The notes beneath the pieces are model-generated. The model saw only the letters and a list, made by a program, of their open reading frames with translations. It was not told the origin of the DNA and made no database searches. A program made the position numbers and the translations under genes. 64,000 nucleotides of DNA from Streptococcus chenjunshii. GTDB taxonomy: Bacteria > Bacillota > Bacilli > Lactobacillales > Streptococcaceae. Of the stretch, positions 1-10,253 are shown piece by piece (position 1 is the stretch's first letter; each line of letters begins with the position of its first letter). The stretch is from positions 2,356,001 to 2,420,000 of the forward strand of contig NZ_CP031733.1 in assembly GCF_003086355.1 (NCBI RefSeq). Reading direction: 5' to 3'.

Positions 1-299
1 CGCTTATCATCAATCAAAATTGGGCTTTTAAGAATACGCGGGTTATTCTGAATCAGGTCAATAACCTCACTGACACTTAAATCCTCTATATTGCAATTAA
101 GGGCTTTTGCATAGCGATTTTTTGAGGAAACAATACTTTCAATGCCATTTTCTGTCTTAGTAAGGATGGCCAAAATTTCTTCTTTAGTCAGCGGTTCTTT
201 TCCTAAATTCTGTTCTTTATAAGGAAGTTGATGAGCATTGAGCCAAGTCTTAGCCTTCTTGCAGCTCGTACAACTTGAAATCGTATATATTTTAATCAT
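1..299 (-). CDS. spxA: Spx-family transcriptional regulator (C-terminus beyond window)
   Basis: Partial gene running off the left edge. The protein begins MIKIYTISSCTSCKKAKTW. The CTSC (CxxC) redox switch at residues 10-13 and the thioredoxin-like ArsC fold pattern are those of Spx, which binds the RNA polymerase alpha C-terminal domain and reprograms transcription under oxidative stress. About 99 residues are visible, out of the usual 130 or so. The start at 299 is preferred over an in-frame ATG at 305 because the purine stretch GAAAGAGAG lies about 7 bases before 299 but almost touches 305. It is transcribed in the same direction as the recA operon behind it. Confidence 0.93.
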   Translation of the reverse strand, partial: MIKIYTISSCTSCKKAKTWLNAHQLPYKEQNLGKEPLTKEEILAILTKTENGIESIVSSKNRYAKALNCNIEDLSVSEVIDLIQNNPRILKSPILIDDK

Positions 300-332
300 G
301 TTCATTCTCTCTTTCTATCCCATGATAGATAC

Positions 333-338
333 ATTGTA
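333..338 (-). promoter_or_regulatory. Putative -10 element of spxA
   Basis: On the minus strand TACAAT is preceded by TG with one base between, an extended -10 arrangement, 34 bases before the chosen spxA start. No good -35 is visible. A short inverted repeat GTTCA-G-TGAAC lies just upstream. Confidence 0.4.
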
Positions 339-359
339 ACATAGTTCACTGAACAAAAC

Positions 360-380
360 ATAGGTCTTTGGACCTATTTT
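360..380 (-). terminator. Putative terminator hairpin between recA and spxA
   Basis: ATAGGTC and GACCTAT form a perfect 7-bp stem around a 4-base loop, flanked by T-rich/A-rich runs on either side. It could end the recA transcript about 320 bases after the recA stop. Orientation is uncertain because both sides carry a U-run in one direction. Confidence 0.5.
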
Positions 381-512
381 TAAAATGAAACATAAAATTA
401 ATATTTGTCTCTTAACACTAAACTAGATAAAATAAGGGCTTTGTCACAGACAGTTCGAATCCAGCATCTGAATGTGCTTCGCTTTCTTATTTTTAGGTTC
501 AGGAAAGAGAGT

Positions 513-685
513 GTGACAACAATCGGTCAATGGTCATAAAATGATGCTTTCGATTTTGCCGTCCCGCCTGCTCACAGTTGATTAGGTAGGCCGCTATCCC
601 ATGTGCAGCAAGGGATAAGAACGTCCAATCAGCCACTGCGCCACATTCATCTGTTTAAAAAAGAAAATAAGGCAGGATTTTGTCA
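513..685 (+). repeat. GGGACAAAA-type inverted-end repeat, copy A
   Basis: One of three related elements of 162-173 bp. Shared blocks, in order: an end resembling GGGACAAAAATCG (degenerate here as TGACAACAATCG), TCATAA.ATGA, TTTCGATTTTG.CGTCCCGCCT, CACAGTTGAT, a variable hairpin segment, CACTGCGCCA, ATCTGTTTAAAAAAG, and an end resembling GGCGGGACTTTTGTCC. The right end abuts the recA stop codon. The ends are inverted repeats, so it looks like a MITE or a large terminator-like structure. No coding capacity is evident. Confidence 0.75.
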
Positions 686-693
686 CTGCCCCT

Positions 694-1848
694 TTACTCT
701 TCAATTTCAATTGCATCATCAAGATCCAAAACAAGATCGCCATCTTTTGCTTGTTTTTCTGATTCAGCTTCATTTTCTGCTGGATTTTCCTGATTTGGGT
801 CTCCTTCAAGCAGGCCGTATTCTACACGAACTTGTCTATCCACTTCATCAAAAATTTCAGGGTGCTCAGCCAAAAATTTCTTAGCATTTTCTGAACCCTG
901 ACCGATTTTTTCATTCTTGTAAGAATACCAAGCTCCTGCTTTTTGGATGATATCCAGTTCACTGGCTATTTTTAGAAGCTCTCCTGTACGTGAAATCCCT
1001 TCACCGTACATAATTTCAACAAATGCTTCCTTAAATGGAGGAGCCACCTTATTTTTGACAACCTTGATCTTGGTCTCTTTACCAACATTGGTATCCTTAC
1101 TGCTGCCAGTTCCTTTAATTTGTGTGTTGCCGCGGACATCCAGACGCACCGAAGCATAAAATTTAAGCGCCCGTCCGCCGGGAGTTGTTTCCGGATTGCC
1201 AAACATAATTCCGACCTTTTCTCGCAGCTGATTGATGAAAATGGCAATTGTTTTCGTTTTATTAATTGAAGCCGAGAGTTTGCGCATAGCTTGGCTCATC
1301 ATACGTGCCTGCAGCCCAACATGGCTGTCACCAATATCTCCATCAATTTCGGCACGCGGTACAAGTGCAGCTACAGAGTCTACTACAACAAGGTCAACCG
1401 CACCCGAATCAATTAACTGACCGGCAATTTCAAGACCTTGTTCACCTGAATCCGGCTGTGACAGGAGAAGTTCATCAATATTAACACCAAGAGCCTGTGC
1501 ATAAGCCGGATCAAGCGCATGCTCTGCATCAATGAAAGCAGCAATGCCGCCTTCCTTTTGTGCCTGAGCTACAGCATGTAGGGCGACAGTTGTCTTCCCA
1601 GAAGATTCAGGGCCGTAAATCTCAATGATACGCCCTTTAGGGTAACCGCCCACCCCGAGAGCAATATCAAGTGCAAGACTTCCGGAACTCATCACCTGAA
1701 CTTTTTGCTCAGCACGTTCTCCAAGGCGCATAACAGCTCCTTTTCCGAAATCTTTTTCAATGTTTTTTAAAGCGGTATTGAGGGCTTTTTGGCGCTCATC
1801 GCCGAATTTTTTAGTAATTTCTTCTGTTTTTTTTGCTTTTTTTGCCAA
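694..1848 (-). CDS. recA: RecA recombinase
   Basis: RecA forms ATP-dependent filaments on single-stranded DNA for homologous recombination, SOS control and natural transformation. Seen: Walker [10 protein letters not shown], the [18 protein letters not shown] segment with the Walker B strand, the L2-region INQLREKVG, and an acidic tail ending [13 protein letters not shown]. The start is placed at a TTG (1848), with AAGGAG centred 8-9 bases upstream and the familiar AKKAKK N-terminus right after it. That gives 384 residues, the normal streptococcal length. The frame stays open further upstream, but that extension has no RBS and resembles nothing. It lies downstream of cinA and probably shares the competence-induced transcript. 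Confidence 0.97.
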   Translation of the reverse strand: MAKKAKKTEEITKKFGDERQKALNTALKNIEKDFGKGAVMRLGERAEQKVQVMSSGSLALDIALGVGGYPKGRIIEIYGPESSGKTTVALHAVAQAQKEGGIAAFIDAEHALDPAYAQALGVNIDELLLSQPDSGEQGLEIAGQLIDSGAVDLVVVDSVAALVPRAEIDGDIGDSHVGLQARMMSQAMRKLSASINKTKTIAIFINQLREKVGIMFGNPETTPGGRALKFYASVRLDVRGNTQIKGTGSSKDTNVGKETKIKVVKNKVAPPFKEAFVEIMYGEGISRTGELLKIASELDIIQKAGAWYSYKNEKIGQGSENAKKFLAEHPEIFDEVDRQVRVEYGLLEGDPNQENPAENEAESEKQAKDGDLVLDLDDAIEIEE

Positions 1849-2005
1849 TGTTTTCTCCTTTATTACAATGATAAAAAGGTTTAGATAGTGCGAAAAAGTG
1901 ATAAGAAAAGCTTTCTTGACATTGGGAATCAGCCCTTTTCTTATTGTCCCATCTTTTATTATCACAAAAATAATATCATGCTAACCTTATATATTATAGC
2001 AAATT

Positions 2006-3265
2006 TCAGCCTTTTAATAAAGCTTGACGTATCAAATTGAAAGCAGACAGCGCGGCAATATAGCGCACATCGGAACGGCTGCGTCCCCCTAAGCTGAGCT
2101 TAATCGAATAAAGTCTGTCTTTACTGGAAAGACCGATAAAAACTGTACCTGCCGGCTGCTTTTCCAGCTCCTCCGGTCCTGCGACTCCTGTCAGTCCTAT
2201 ACCAAAATCCGCACCAGTCAACAAGCGAGCTTGTGCAGCCATTCGCTCAGCAGTAAAAGAGCTGACTACTCCGTTAGCCCGTAAATCTGCAAGCGGGATT
2301 TTCAGCATTTTTGCCTTTTCTTCTATACTGTAAGTTATAAAACCGCCGCTAAAAACCTGAGAAGCACCGGAAAATTCTGCCAAACTGGATTGAAATAAAC
2401 CTGCCGTGAGACTCTCTGCTGCCGTCACAGTCTTTTTATTTTTTTTAAGCAGTTCAAAGACAGTTTGGGCCAGACTGTTATCATCACCATATCCATAATG
2501 CAAATCGCTTAATCTAAGTCCATCCAGAGTTTTTACTGCCAAAATCTTCTTTTCCAGCCGGTCAAGTTTTAAATCAGCATCCTTTTGGCTGGGGGCTTTA
2601 GTAGATAACCGTAGAGTCACCTCGCCGATTTTAGCGTAAGGAGCTACAGTAGGGTCTGTCTGCTCTTCAATAAAATCCGCTAAAACAGTAACCAGCTGAC
2701 TTTCGCCAATGCCAAAAAACCGTAAAACACGGGAGTACAGCCGCTGTTTACCCTGTCCCAAAAGAGGAACAAGCTGTTCTAAAACCATAGGTTTCAGTTC
2801 ACTAGGAGGGCCCGGCAGAACAACATAGGTTACTCCGTTCTGCTCAAGCACACCTCCCACTGCCAGACCGTTATTGTTTTGCAAAGGGGATGAACCGGCA
2901 ATCAGTTGAGCCTGCCTCTCATTATTCGGTGTTCTGGTATGCTGAGGACGTTCCGCAAAAAAAGCATCTAAACGCTGGACTGCCTGACCGTCGAATACCA
3001 AGTCCCGGCCTAAATATTTTGCCAGAGTTTGCTTTGTTAAATCATCTTCTGTCGGACCAAGCCCTCCGCAAAGGACAACAAGATTGCTGCGTCTGCTGGC
3101 AATATCAATCACAGATAAAAGACGCTTTTCATTATCTCCTACCGCTGTTTGAAAAAAAACATCGATACCCAGCTCAGCAAACTTTTCAGATAGAAATTGA
3201 GCATTGGTATTTACAATCTGCCCTGTTAGCAATTCAGTCCCTACCGCAATAATTTCAGCTCTCAT
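2006..3265 (-). CDS. cinA: CinA, competence-induced protein / nicotinamide-nucleotide amidase
   Basis: About 419 residues with the two CinA domains: an N-terminal MoaB/MogA-like domain ([13 protein letters not shown] near residue 70) and a C-terminal pyridine-nucleotide deamidase-type domain ([26 protein letters not shown]). In streptococci CinA is a late competence protein co-transcribed with recA. The start at 3265 has AAGGTGG at suitable spacing; an ATG 9 bases upstream would overlap that RBS. A cin-box lies just before the gene. The gap to recA is about 157 bp with no obvious terminator, consistent with one operon. Confidence 0.96.
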   Translation of the reverse strand: MRAEIIAVGTELLTGQIVNTNAQFLSEKFAELGIDVFFQTAVGDNEKRLLSVIDIASRRSNLVVLCGGLGPTEDDLTKQTLAKYLGRDLVFDGQAVQRLDAFFAERPQHTRTPNNERQAQLIAGSSPLQNNNGLAVGGVLEQNGVTYVVLPGPPSELKPMVLEQLVPLLGQGKQRLYSRVLRFFGIGESQLVTVLADFIEEQTDPTVAPYAKIGEVTLRLSTKAPSQKDADLKLDRLEKKILAVKTLDGLRLSDLHYGYGDDNSLAQTVFELLKKNKKTVTAAESLTAGLFQSSLAEFSGASQVFSGGFITYSIEEKAKMLKIPLADLRANGVVSSFTAERMAAQARLLTGADFGIGLTGVAGPEELEKQPAGTVFIGLSSKDRLYSIKLSLGGRSRSDVRYIAALSAFNLIRQALLKG

Positions 3266-3285
3266 TTTTACCACCTTAATTGATT

Positions 3286-3293
3286 TATTCGTA
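3286..3293 (-). promoter_or_regulatory. cin-box (ComX/SigX promoter) of cinA-recA
   Basis: TACGAATA on the minus strand, 21 bases before the cinA start. This is the consensus octamer recognised by RNA polymerase carrying the competence sigma factor ComX. An identical octamer inside the YlbF-like gene (10190-10197) is in coding sequence and probably incidental. Confidence 0.85.
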
Positions 3294-3345
3294 ATTTTCT
3301 CCTATTTTTAAGCACAAGTCCAAAGAAAAGAAAAAGAACCGTTCC

Positions 3346-3909
3346 TTAACTGCCAGCAGGATTGAAAACACAGTTCTCTTCGTGATCGTTAACCAGACCT
3401 GCAGCCTGCAGAAACGAATAAACAGCCACAGGACCGACAAATTTACAGCCCTGTTTTTTCAAATCTTTAGCAATTTTCTCTGAAAGTGCTGTTTTTGCAG
3501 GCGCCATTTTGTAATCGGCAATCTGATTATGAATCGTTTCATACCCGACAAAAGTCCAGATATAACTGTCAAAAGAACCAAATTTTTTCTGTATTTCTAA
3601 AAATGCCTGTGCATTCGCCCGTGTTGCAAAAATTTTCAGACGATTGCGAATGATATTTGGATTTTCCAAGATTGCTTCCAGCTGATCATCTGACATGGCC
3701 GCTACTTTTTCAATTTCATAATCGGCAAACACTTGCTTAAAAGCTGAACGTTTGTTCAAAACTGTTTCCCAAGACAGACCAGCCTGATATGTTTCCAAAC
3801 AAAACAGTTCAAACAGCGCTCTTTCATCGTGCAGAGGCTGCCCCCACTCTTTATCATGATATTCTACATACAAGGGATTGTTTTCCTTAACCCAACCGCA
3901 ACGTTTCAT
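3346..3909 (-). CDS. tag: DNA-3-methyladenine glycosylase I
   Basis: 187 residues. Tag removes 3-methyladenine from alkylated DNA. The family pattern is complete: MKRCGWVKENNPLYVEYHD at the start, EWGQPLHDER, a helix-hairpin-helix-like core, and the C-terminal DHEENCVF. Cys4 and the His and Cys of the last motif are the expected zinc ligands. The start codon follows AAGGAG. The array of repeats begins 16 bases upstream of the ATG, so the promoter of this gene, if separate from ruvA, must lie in or behind the repeats. Confidence 0.94.
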   Translation of the reverse strand: MKRCGWVKENNPLYVEYHDKEWGQPLHDERALFELFCLETYQAGLSWETVLNKRSAFKQVFADYEIEKVAAMSDDQLEAILENPNIIRNRLKIFATRANAQAFLEIQKKFGSFDSYIWTFVGYETIHNQIADYKMAPAKTALSEKIAKDLKKQGCKFVGPVAVYSFLQAAGLVNDHEENCVFNPAGS

Positions 3910-3924
3910 TGACAACTCCTTATT

Positions 3925-4042
3925 AAGATACAAAGGCCGTTAAGAACGCAAAGTAAAAATAGGAGCCTGACCGCCGAGTCACTAAAGACTCAAGGGAAGG
4001 CTATCTTTTTTACACAGCGTTTAGGCCGTGTTCAATTACAAC
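3925..4042 (+). repeat. Covarying-stem repeat, array unit 1
   Basis: Starts with the constant end AAGATACAAAGGCCGTTAAG and finishes with TTTAGGCCGTGTTCAATT. Just inside, AACGC (3945-3949) pairs with GCGTT (4017-4021). In the middle AGCCT (3964-3968) pairs with AGGCT (3998-4002), enclosing GAGTC (3976-3980) paired with GACTC (3987-3991). Confidence 0.85.
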
Positions 4043-4156
4043 AAGATACAAAGGCCGTTAAGAAATCCGTATGAAAATAGGGACTGACAAGTGATGCAAG
4101 CATCACGCTGACAGGCATCTTTTTCACTAGGATTTTAGGCCGTGTTCAATTCCACT
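4043..4156 (+). repeat. Covarying-stem repeat, array unit 2 (114 bp)
   Basis: Identical in all 114 bases to unit 3, so this is a recent tandem duplication. Outer stem AAATCC (4063-4068) with GGATTT (4130-4135); inner stem GTGATG (4091-4096) with CATCAC (4101-4106), followed by a T-run. Confidence 0.9.
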
Positions 4157-4270
4157 AAGATACAAAGGCCGTTAAGAAATCCGTATGAAAATAGGGACTG
4201 ACAAGTGATGCAAGCATCACGCTGACAGGCATCTTTTTCACTAGGATTTTAGGCCGTGTTCAATTCCACT
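4157..4270 (+). repeat. Covarying-stem repeat, array unit 3 (114 bp)
   Basis: Exact copy of unit 2 with the same outer and inner stems. Together they form a perfect two-unit tandem repeat. Confidence 0.9.
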
Positions 4271-4481
4271 AAGATACAAAGGCCGTTAAGAACGCAAAGT
4301 AAAAATGACGGTAAGTCCGAAATCTTTGATTTCGCAGACGCACCTCTGCCAAGACGACTAGAAAGCTGCGGTCGACTGTTAGGCGACAAAGCTTTCAGAC
4401 GTCTACGGCTAGTTAACTTGAAATCAATTCTAAACTTAGCTGTCTTTTTTACACAGCGTTTAGGCCGTGTTCAATTACAAC
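4271..4481 (+). repeat. Covarying-stem repeat, array unit 4 with enlarged hairpin
   Basis: Same constant ends and the same outer pair AACGC/GCGTT as unit 1, but the central part is about 100 bases longer. It folds on itself: GACGGTAAGT near the left faces ACTTAGCTGTC near the right, and GAAAGCT faces AGCTTTC nearer the tip. The apparent reading frames here (beginning MFNSTKIQRPL) are translations of the repeat, not a gene. Confidence 0.75.
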
Positions 4482-4560
4482 AAGATACAAAGGCCGCGAA
4501 AGAAATCAGCCGAAAAACAAGGCCTGAGCACTGTATTACTCGAATATACTCACCAAAAAC
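4482..4560 (+). repeat. Covarying-stem repeat, array unit 5, decayed
   Basis: Only the left end (AAGATACAAAGGCCG) is intact; no right end follows. Between here and ruvA the only structure seen is a perfect 9-bp hairpin, GCCTGCTGC (4581-4589) with GCAGCAGGC (4594-4602), without a T-run. Confidence 0.6.
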
Positions 4561-4690
4561 CGTCTGGCGTAAGCACCGATGCCTGCTGCGATTGCAGCAG
4601 GCTTCCTTCCACAGCATCGTTTCAATCCTACCCTTATAAGCCTGTTCCTGCATCAGGAATCAGCTGCTGAAAGCAATTGAGAGGGTAATA

Positions 4691-5284
4691 TTATTTCATA
4701 AGTTTTTTCAAACTGGACTTGATATAGCTTTCTGTTGTTTCATTAGTTCCTTCAAAGGAGGGACGAATTTTCTTGAGTTCACTGGGTTTATATCCCAGAG
4801 CCAAAAGAGCCTCGAAAGCTTCATCAAGTGCAAGATTGCTAGCCGGAACTTCTTTTTGCGGCTTATCAGTATCCGCTTTTGAGTCAGCAGCAAACTTCCC
4901 TGCAAGATCCAGAACCATTTGCTGAGCTGTTTTTTTCCCGATTTTAGGGAATTTTGTAAGGTACTTAATGTCATTGCTGTCAATCGCTTTGACCAGACCC
5001 TCATTATCACTGACCGCAATAATAGCAAGAGCTGTTGTCGGACCAATTCCTGAAACGGAAATCAGATTTAAAAAAACACTCTTCTCATCTTCTGTATGAA
5101 AACCATAAAGCAGCTGTGCATCTTCTCTGACAACATGATGCAGATAAATCTGGATATCCTGACTGACCATGTCTGAAAAACTGTAAGGGTTGGCAACATG
5201 GATAATATATCCGAGTCCACCAGCTTCAATCACAATATATTTTGCCGTAATCTTTGTTAATCTTCCTTTGATATAATCGTACAT
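4691..5284 (-). CDS. ruvA: Holliday junction branch migration protein RuvA
   Basis: 197 residues. RuvA binds four-way junctions as a tetramer and loads RuvB. The OB-fold N-terminus ([20 protein letters not shown]), the two helix-hairpin-helix motifs ([16 protein letters not shown] and [19 protein letters not shown]) and the C-terminal UBA-like domain ([13 protein letters not shown]) are all present. It lies 15 bases downstream of mutL and is surely co-transcribed with it. The repeat array separates it from tag. Confidence 0.96.
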   Translation of the reverse strand: MYDYIKGRLTKITAKYIVIEAGGLGYIIHVANPYSFSDMVSQDIQIYLHHVVREDAQLLYGFHTEDEKSVFLNLISVSGIGPTTALAIIAVSDNEGLVKAIDSNDIKYLTKFPKIGKKTAQQMVLDLAGKFAADSKADTDKPQKEVPASNLALDEAFEALLALGYKPSELKKIRPSFEGTNETTESYIKSSLKKLMK

Positions 5285-5299
5285 TTTTTCTTAACTCTC

Positions 5300-7237
5300 T
5301 CAATATTTCCCCAGTTCTCTCAAGCTGCTGTGATTTTCTTGAATACGCCGGAACATCTTTTCCATATCCGATTTAGTGAAATGGATCAGAACCGGCCGGC
5401 CATGCGGACAGTTGTAAGGATTTTTGCACTGGGACAGCTGAAACAGCAAATCACGTGCAGAATAGTCATCTAAAGTATGATTGGCTTTTATAGAACGTTT
5501 GCAGGACATCATAATAGCCAGCTCAGCCCGATAAGTTTTAACTGAAAGTTCATTTGTTAAAAGAAGTATATCGCACATCTCATAAACCCCAGCTTCAATC
5601 TCATCTTCTTTCATCCAGATAGGATGTTCCCGCAGAATAAAAGTATTCTCACCATAGGGTTCCAGACGAATACCCACTTGATTCAGCAAAGGCATTCTCT
5701 CCTGCAGGCTGATAAAATCGGCTGCAGAAAATTCAAAAAGCTGAGGAACCAGAAGCTGCTGTAAACTATTGTCAACCTCTCCAATTTTTTCACGGTAATA
5801 TTCATATTTAACCCGCTCTTGTGCAGCATGCTGATCAATAATATAAAGTCCTTCAGCATTTTGTGCAAAGAGATAGGTGCCGTGCATCTGTCCGAAATAT
5901 TCTAATTCAGGAAAGCTGGATTGCTCTTCATTATCCAGTTTATCAATCAGCTTATTTATTTTTGTTTTGTTATTAAAGTCAAATTCAGGATGCTCGTTAT
6001 CATCATCTTCTTTCAGCTTGCGGCTGGCATATTTAACCGCAGAAGAACTGTCAACTTGCTTTACAGCTTTGTCAACGTCCTCCAAAGAAACAGCTGCTTC
6101 TTCAACAGTATCTTCCTTGATAAAAAAGTCCCTCTTCTGCCGATCATACTGAAGTTGACTCTGCTGTAAAGGCAAGCTGGTCTGTTCCGCTTTAGAACTC
6201 GTACGTGTACTAGATTTGGCGAGGTTTTCCAGTGCATCTGGGATAAGAGTCTGCTCATGAAGACTCTCTGCAATGGCTGAACTGATAAGCTGCATCAGTT
6301 CCTGTTCCTTTGAAATACGTACTTCCTGCTTGGTAGGATGAACATTGACATCAGCCAAATAAGGGTCAATCTGAATGTCGATAACAGCAATAGGAAAGCG
6401 CCCAACCATCAATTTAGATCCATAGCCGGACAAAATAGCACGATTGAGCAAAAAATTCCTGATATAACGGCCGTTGATGAGGATAGTAATATAATTGCGG
6501 TTGGCACGGGTCAGCTCCGGCAGACTGACATAGCCAGACACTTCAAAATCCAAGTCCGCATTAGAAATTTCCACCATTTTTTTGGCTGTATTAAGGCCGT
6601 AAACACCAGCAATTGCCTGACGTAAATCACCAGTGCCGGATGTTTTGATCAGCTGCCGTCCATCGCTGATTAAGGTAAAGGAGATTTCAGGATGAGCCAA
6701 ACTAAGTCGGTTGACAACATCGACAATATGCGCCAGCTCTGCTTGGAGGCTCTTCATATACTTAAGCCGTGCGGGAGTGTTGAAAAAGAGATTTTCAACA
6801 GTTACTTTTGTTCCTGCCGGAGCTGAAACCGGCTCTTCTCTTTCAATCTCTCCGCCTTTAGCGACTATGAGAGTCCCGTGCTCTGCATCTGCAGTTGCTG
6901 TTCTCATCGTAAAAGTACTGACAGAAGCAATCGACGGAATGGCTTCCCCTCTAAAACCTAATGTTCGAATACGGAAAAGATCTGCCTGATTTCTAATTTT
7001 ACTGGTTGCATGCCGCTGCAGACTTAAAGCAACATCTTCCAGAGCAATTCCTTCGCCGTTATCAGTTACTTGAATTTTTTGAAGGCCGGATTCTGCAACT
7101 TCAATAATAATCTGTGTGCTGGCTGCATCAATAGCATTTTCAGCCAGCTCTTTGACAACACTGGCAGGCCTTTCAATCACTTCCCCGGCGGCAATCTGAT
7201 TGGCTAAAATTTCAGGTAATTCAATAATTTTTGACAT
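5300..7237 (-). CDS. mutL: DNA mismatch repair protein MutL
   Basis: 645 residues. The GHKL ATPase N-terminus shows [15 protein letters not shown] and [14 protein letters not shown]. The C-terminal domain carries the endonuclease motif [12 protein letters not shown] (DQHA-x2-E-x4-E), plus SCKRSIKA and CPHGRP. This is therefore a nicking-competent MutL, as expected in bacteria without MutH. The middle is a charged linker of about 130 residues. The start at 7237 has GAGGAAA upstream; an ATG four codons earlier overlaps that RBS. It has its own promoter between mutS and itself. Confidence 0.97.
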   Translation of the reverse strand: MSKIIELPEILANQIAAGEVIERPASVVKELAENAIDAASTQIIIEVAESGLQKIQVTDNGEGIALEDVALSLQRHATSKIRNQADLFRIRTLGFRGEAIPSIASVSTFTMRTATADAEHGTLIVAKGGEIEREEPVSAPAGTKVTVENLFFNTPARLKYMKSLQAELAHIVDVVNRLSLAHPEISFTLISDGRQLIKTSGTGDLRQAIAGVYGLNTAKKMVEISNADLDFEVSGYVSLPELTRANRNYITILINGRYIRNFLLNRAILSGYGSKLMVGRFPIAVIDIQIDPYLADVNVHPTKQEVRISKEQELMQLISSAIAESLHEQTLIPDALENLAKSSTRTSSKAEQTSLPLQQSQLQYDRQKRDFFIKEDTVEEAAVSLEDVDKAVKQVDSSSAVKYASRKLKEDDDNEHPEFDFNNKTKINKLIDKLDNEEQSSFPELEYFGQMHGTYLFAQNAEGLYIIDQHAAQERVKYEYYREKIGEVDNSLQQLLVPQLFEFSAADFISLQERMPLLNQVGIRLEPYGENTFILREHPIWMKEDEIEAGVYEMCDILLLTNELSVKTYRAELAIMMSCKRSIKANHTLDDYSARDLLFQLSQCKNPYNCPHGRPVLIHFTKSDMEKMFRRIQENHSSLRELGKY

Positions 7238-7261
7238 TGTTTTCCTCACTTATAGATAACC

Positions 7262-7267
7262 ATTATA
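7262..7267 (-). promoter_or_regulatory. Extended -10 of mutL
   Basis: TGCTATAAT on the minus strand, about 25 bases before the mutL start. No clear -35 is seen. The same TGCTATAAT form precedes argR, aspS and hsdR in this window. Confidence 0.6.
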
Positions 7268-7270
7268 GCA

Positions 7271-7294
7271 CAAAACAGATTCGAAAAGAATCTG
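7271..7294 (-). terminator. Hairpin terminator after mutS
   Basis: On the minus strand CAGATTC-TTTTC-GAATCTG followed by TTTTGTG, placed about 50 bases after the mutS stop and directly before the mutL -10. Confidence 0.6.
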
Positions 7295-7342
7295 CCGGTT
7301 TTTAAGAAAATCTGCCTATTTCAGGCGCTGCTGGATTGGCAG

Positions 7343-9898
7343 CTACAGTAAGTTCTGCAGTTCAAAAAGCGCATTCAGCGCCTCCAAAGGCGTCAGATTG
7401 ACAGCATCAAGGCTCTTTAATTTTTGAATAACGGCTTGATGAGCGCTTTCTTCTGCAAATAAACTTAATTGTTCCGACTGAGCAGGAGAAGCTGGTGAGG
7501 CAGAGGCTCCTATTTCTGACAAAGGAATATGTGCGGCATCAGCTTCCAAATTACTTAAGATTGAATCTGCCCGTTCCAGTAAGGCATCGGGCAGACCAGC
7601 GATTTTTGCAACATGAATACCGTAGGACTTATCAGCAGGACCGTCTGCAATCTTATGCAAAAAGGTCACTTCCCCGTTTTTTTCCAAAGTGGTGACATGA
7701 ACATTGACAAGATGAGACAGTTCATTCGCAAGTTCCGTTAATTCATGATAGTGAGTTGCAAACATGGTTTTAGCGCCGATATTATTATGAATATACTCGA
7801 TAATGGACTGAGCCAGCGCCATACCGTCATAAGTGGCTGTCCCCCGCCCAAGTTCATCAAAGAGAATCAAAGAATTCGCCGTTGCAGATTTTAAAGCCTG
7901 ATTAGCCTCCATCATTTCTACCATAAAGGTTGACTGTCCGGATATGAGGTCATCTGCAGCACCAATACGAGTATAGATAGCATCAAAAATCGGCAGCTCT
8001 GCCTGGTCGGCAGCCACAAAAGAACCCATTTGCGCCATAATAACCGTCAAAGCCAGCTGGCGCATATACGTTGATTTCCCGCTCATATTCGGCCCTGTAA
8101 TCAGCTGAATATGTGTTTCTTCATCAAGGGAAATACTGTTGGGAATATACTCTTGTGCCCCCATAACGGTTTCGATTACGGCATGGCGCCCGTTCTCCAC
8201 AGCGATTTTTTGCTTATTGTTGAAGTGCGGACGTATGTAATGATTGTTTTCGGCAACAGCTGCCAAACTTTGCAGAACGTCAACTGTTGCTATCGCTTTG
8301 GCCAAGTTTTGCAGGCGGGAAATATAACCTTCTACCTGCCGGCGGATACGCATAAAAATTTCATATTCAAGATTTGCCGATTCTTCGCGTGCTTCCAGCA
8401 TCTCCCCTTCAATTTTTGCCAGTTCGGCTGTTCCGAAACGTTCGGAATTTTTCAAGGTTGCCTTGCGGAAAAAATGATCAGGAACTAAAGACAGATTAGA
8501 ATTAGTGACATGGAAATAATAGCCGTCTTTTCTGTTGTAGTCTATTTTCAGATTAGTAATTCCGCTGGCTTCCCGTTCTTTGCTCTCAATATCAGCAATC
8601 CATCCGGTTCCTTCGCGTATGACTCTGCGGTAATTGTCGAGTTTTTCATCGAAACCTGTGCGGATGATGTTTCCTTCTGTGATAACTGCAGCAGCATCTG
8701 GGTCAACAGCAGAACGGATAAGACTTTCCAATTCTGGAAGTGTGTCAAGCTGTTCGATGATTTTATCCAGCTCAGAAGCTTGGAAATTGCCTAAAATTGT
8801 TTTAATCAGCGGCACTTGAGCCAGAGTATGTCCCAACTGCAGCAAGTCTTTAGGATTGGCTTTTCCAAATGAAACACGGCTGACCAGACGCTCAATGTCA
8901 TAAACCCCTTTTAAGCTGTCTGTTAAGTCACTGCGCTCAAAAAAGGAATCCAGAAAAACCTGAATAATATTCTGCCTTTCCAAGATGCGCTGAGGATTTA
9001 CCAGCGGACGGTCAATCCAGCTGCGCAGCAGGCGCATTCCCATAGCAGTTTTAGTCTTATCTAAAAGCCAGTATAAACTGCCGTGCTTTTTCCCAGTTCT
9101 GGCATTTTCCAGAAGGTCTAAGCTGGTTTTACTGGTATAGGACATTTGCAGATAGTTTTTAAATTCGTAATGAATTAACGGCTGTAAATGACTGAGTTCG
9201 CGCTTTTGTGTCTGCTGAACATACTGCAGAAGTTTTTCTGCTGCGGAAATTTCAAGGGGAGACAGACTTCCGTCAATCAGATGAGGTGCTTCCAGCCTAG
9301 TCTGCTCCTGTGATAATAAAAGATTCATCTGCCCAGTAAGGATATGCGCATCCTCTTCAGACAAGCTGTAGCCAATGACAACCTCACGCGCCTTCAGATT
9401 CATAATTTCACTGCGAACACTGAAAAAATCGCCAAGCACTGTCGCATAAAACTCACCGGTTGACAGATCCATATAAGATAAACCAAAGCTAGTACCGTCT
9501 GAATCAACGGCAACTAAAAAATTATTAGCGCTGTCGGGTTTAGCAGAATCAACAACCGTTCCTGGTGTGATGACCTGAACAACTTCACGTTTTACAACAC
9601 CGACTGCCTGTTTAGGATCCTCCATCTGTTCAGCAATGGCTACCTTATGGCCTCTTTCGACAAGGATATCAATATACTGCTGCGCCGAATGATATGGAAC
9701 TCCCGCCATCGGAATCGGCTGATCAGCGTTTTTATTGCGGCTGGTCAGGCTGATTTCTAAAATCTGTGCAGCTTCCACTGCATCATCATAGAACAGTTCA
9801 TAAAAATCTCCCATCCTAAAAAGCAAAAAAGCATCTGGATATTCTTTCTTAACATCCAAATACTGCTGCATGCCTGGAGACAGTTTTTCACTTGGCAT
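7343..9898 (-). CDS. mutS: DNA mismatch repair protein MutS
   Basis: 851 residues. The mismatch-sensing [10 protein letters not shown] (F-x-E) motif is near residue 28. The ATPase carries Walker [11 protein letters not shown], the Walker B region [11 protein letters not shown] and the [11 protein letters not shown] switch. The gene overlaps the YlbF-like gene upstream by 11 bases, suggesting translational coupling. Order on the minus strand is argR, ylbF-like, mutS. Confidence 0.97.
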   Translation of the reverse strand: MPSEKLSPGMQQYLDVKKEYPDAFLLFRMGDFYELFYDDAVEAAQILEISLTSRNKNADQPIPMAGVPYHSAQQYIDILVERGHKVAIAEQMEDPKQAVGVVKREVVQVITPGTVVDSAKPDSANNFLVAVDSDGTSFGLSYMDLSTGEFYATVLGDFFSVRSEIMNLKAREVVIGYSLSEEDAHILTGQMNLLLSQEQTRLEAPHLIDGSLSPLEISAAEKLLQYVQQTQKRELSHLQPLIHYEFKNYLQMSYTSKTSLDLLENARTGKKHGSLYWLLDKTKTAMGMRLLRSWIDRPLVNPQRILERQNIIQVFLDSFFERSDLTDSLKGVYDIERLVSRVSFGKANPKDLLQLGHTLAQVPLIKTILGNFQASELDKIIEQLDTLPELESLIRSAVDPDAAAVITEGNIIRTGFDEKLDNYRRVIREGTGWIADIESKEREASGITNLKIDYNRKDGYYFHVTNSNLSLVPDHFFRKATLKNSERFGTAELAKIEGEMLEAREESANLEYEIFMRIRRQVEGYISRLQNLAKAIATVDVLQSLAAVAENNHYIRPHFNNKQKIAVENGRHAVIETVMGAQEYIPNSISLDEETHIQLITGPNMSGKSTYMRQLALTVIMAQMGSFVAADQAELPIFDAIYTRIGAADDLISGQSTFMVEMMEANQALKSATANSLILFDELGRGTATYDGMALAQSIIEYIHNNIGAKTMFATHYHELTELANELSHLVNVHVTTLEKNGEVTFLHKIADGPADKSYGIHVAKIAGLPDALLERADSILSNLEADAAHIPLSEIGASASPASPAQSEQLSLFAEESAHQAVIQKLKSLDAVNLTPLEALNALFELQNLL

Positions 9899-10250
9899 CA
9901 GTTAACTCCTCATTAATCTTTTTCTCTAAGGTCTTAGTGATATACTGCAAAAGATCGCTGGCATCCTGCATTTTATCGCGGTAATCCTGGACAACAGGCA
10001 GCTGAGACAGTTCCTGCTCAAGCTTGTCCGCTTCCTGCCCTGCTTTAGAGGCAGCCTGATCTTTTTCAATTTTCTGAAATAAGACAGCATCCTGCTGGTA
10101 GGCTTTCATTTTATGAGCTAAATGCTCCAGCTCAGGTAATTTTTTAATATGCTGTTCCGCTTTTTTAAAGGCTTGAATGCTGTCATGCTTACGAATAGCT
10201 TCCAGCAGCGCCTCTACAGATTCATCAAACTTACTATTCATACTACACAT
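9888..10250 (-). CDS. YlbF/YmcA family protein
   Basis: About 120 residues, all helical and rich in charged residues ([30 protein letters not shown]). This matches the YlbF/YmcA (Com_YlbF) family, whose Bacillus members form a complex affecting RNA processing, biofilm and competence; the role in streptococci is not defined. The start is uncertain: 10250 has AGG about 10 bases upstream, while ATG at 10241 begins MNSKFDES. It sits 3 bases after argR and overlaps mutS. Confidence 0.75.
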   Translation of the reverse strand: MCSMNSKFDESVEALLEAIRKHDSIQAFKKAEQHIKKLPELEHLAHKMKAYQQDAVLFQKIEKDQAASKAGQEADKLEQELSQLPVVQDYRDKMQDASDLLQYITKTLEKKINEELTDAK

Positions 10251-10253
10251 CAA

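Noticed and set aside
1849..1965. Longer RecA N-terminus
   Set aside because: The extra 39 residues have no RBS and no similarity to RecA; TTG 1848 has AAGGAG at correct spacing.
3925..4560. CRISPR array
   Set aside because: Units are about 114 bp and largely identical, without short repeats separated by unique spacers; no cas genes in the window.
4581..4602. Perfect 9-bp hairpin as a ruvA terminator
   Set aside because: No T-run on either side; structure noted but function not supported.
4256..4670. Overlapping small reading frames beginning MFNSTKIQRPL or MFNYNKIQRPR
   Set aside because: They are translations of the covarying-stem repeat right end plus the next left end; the same peptide appears at every copy, and there is no RBS.
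10190..10197. Second TACGAATA octamer
   Set aside because: Lies inside the YlbF-like gene with no gene starting nearby in the right direction.
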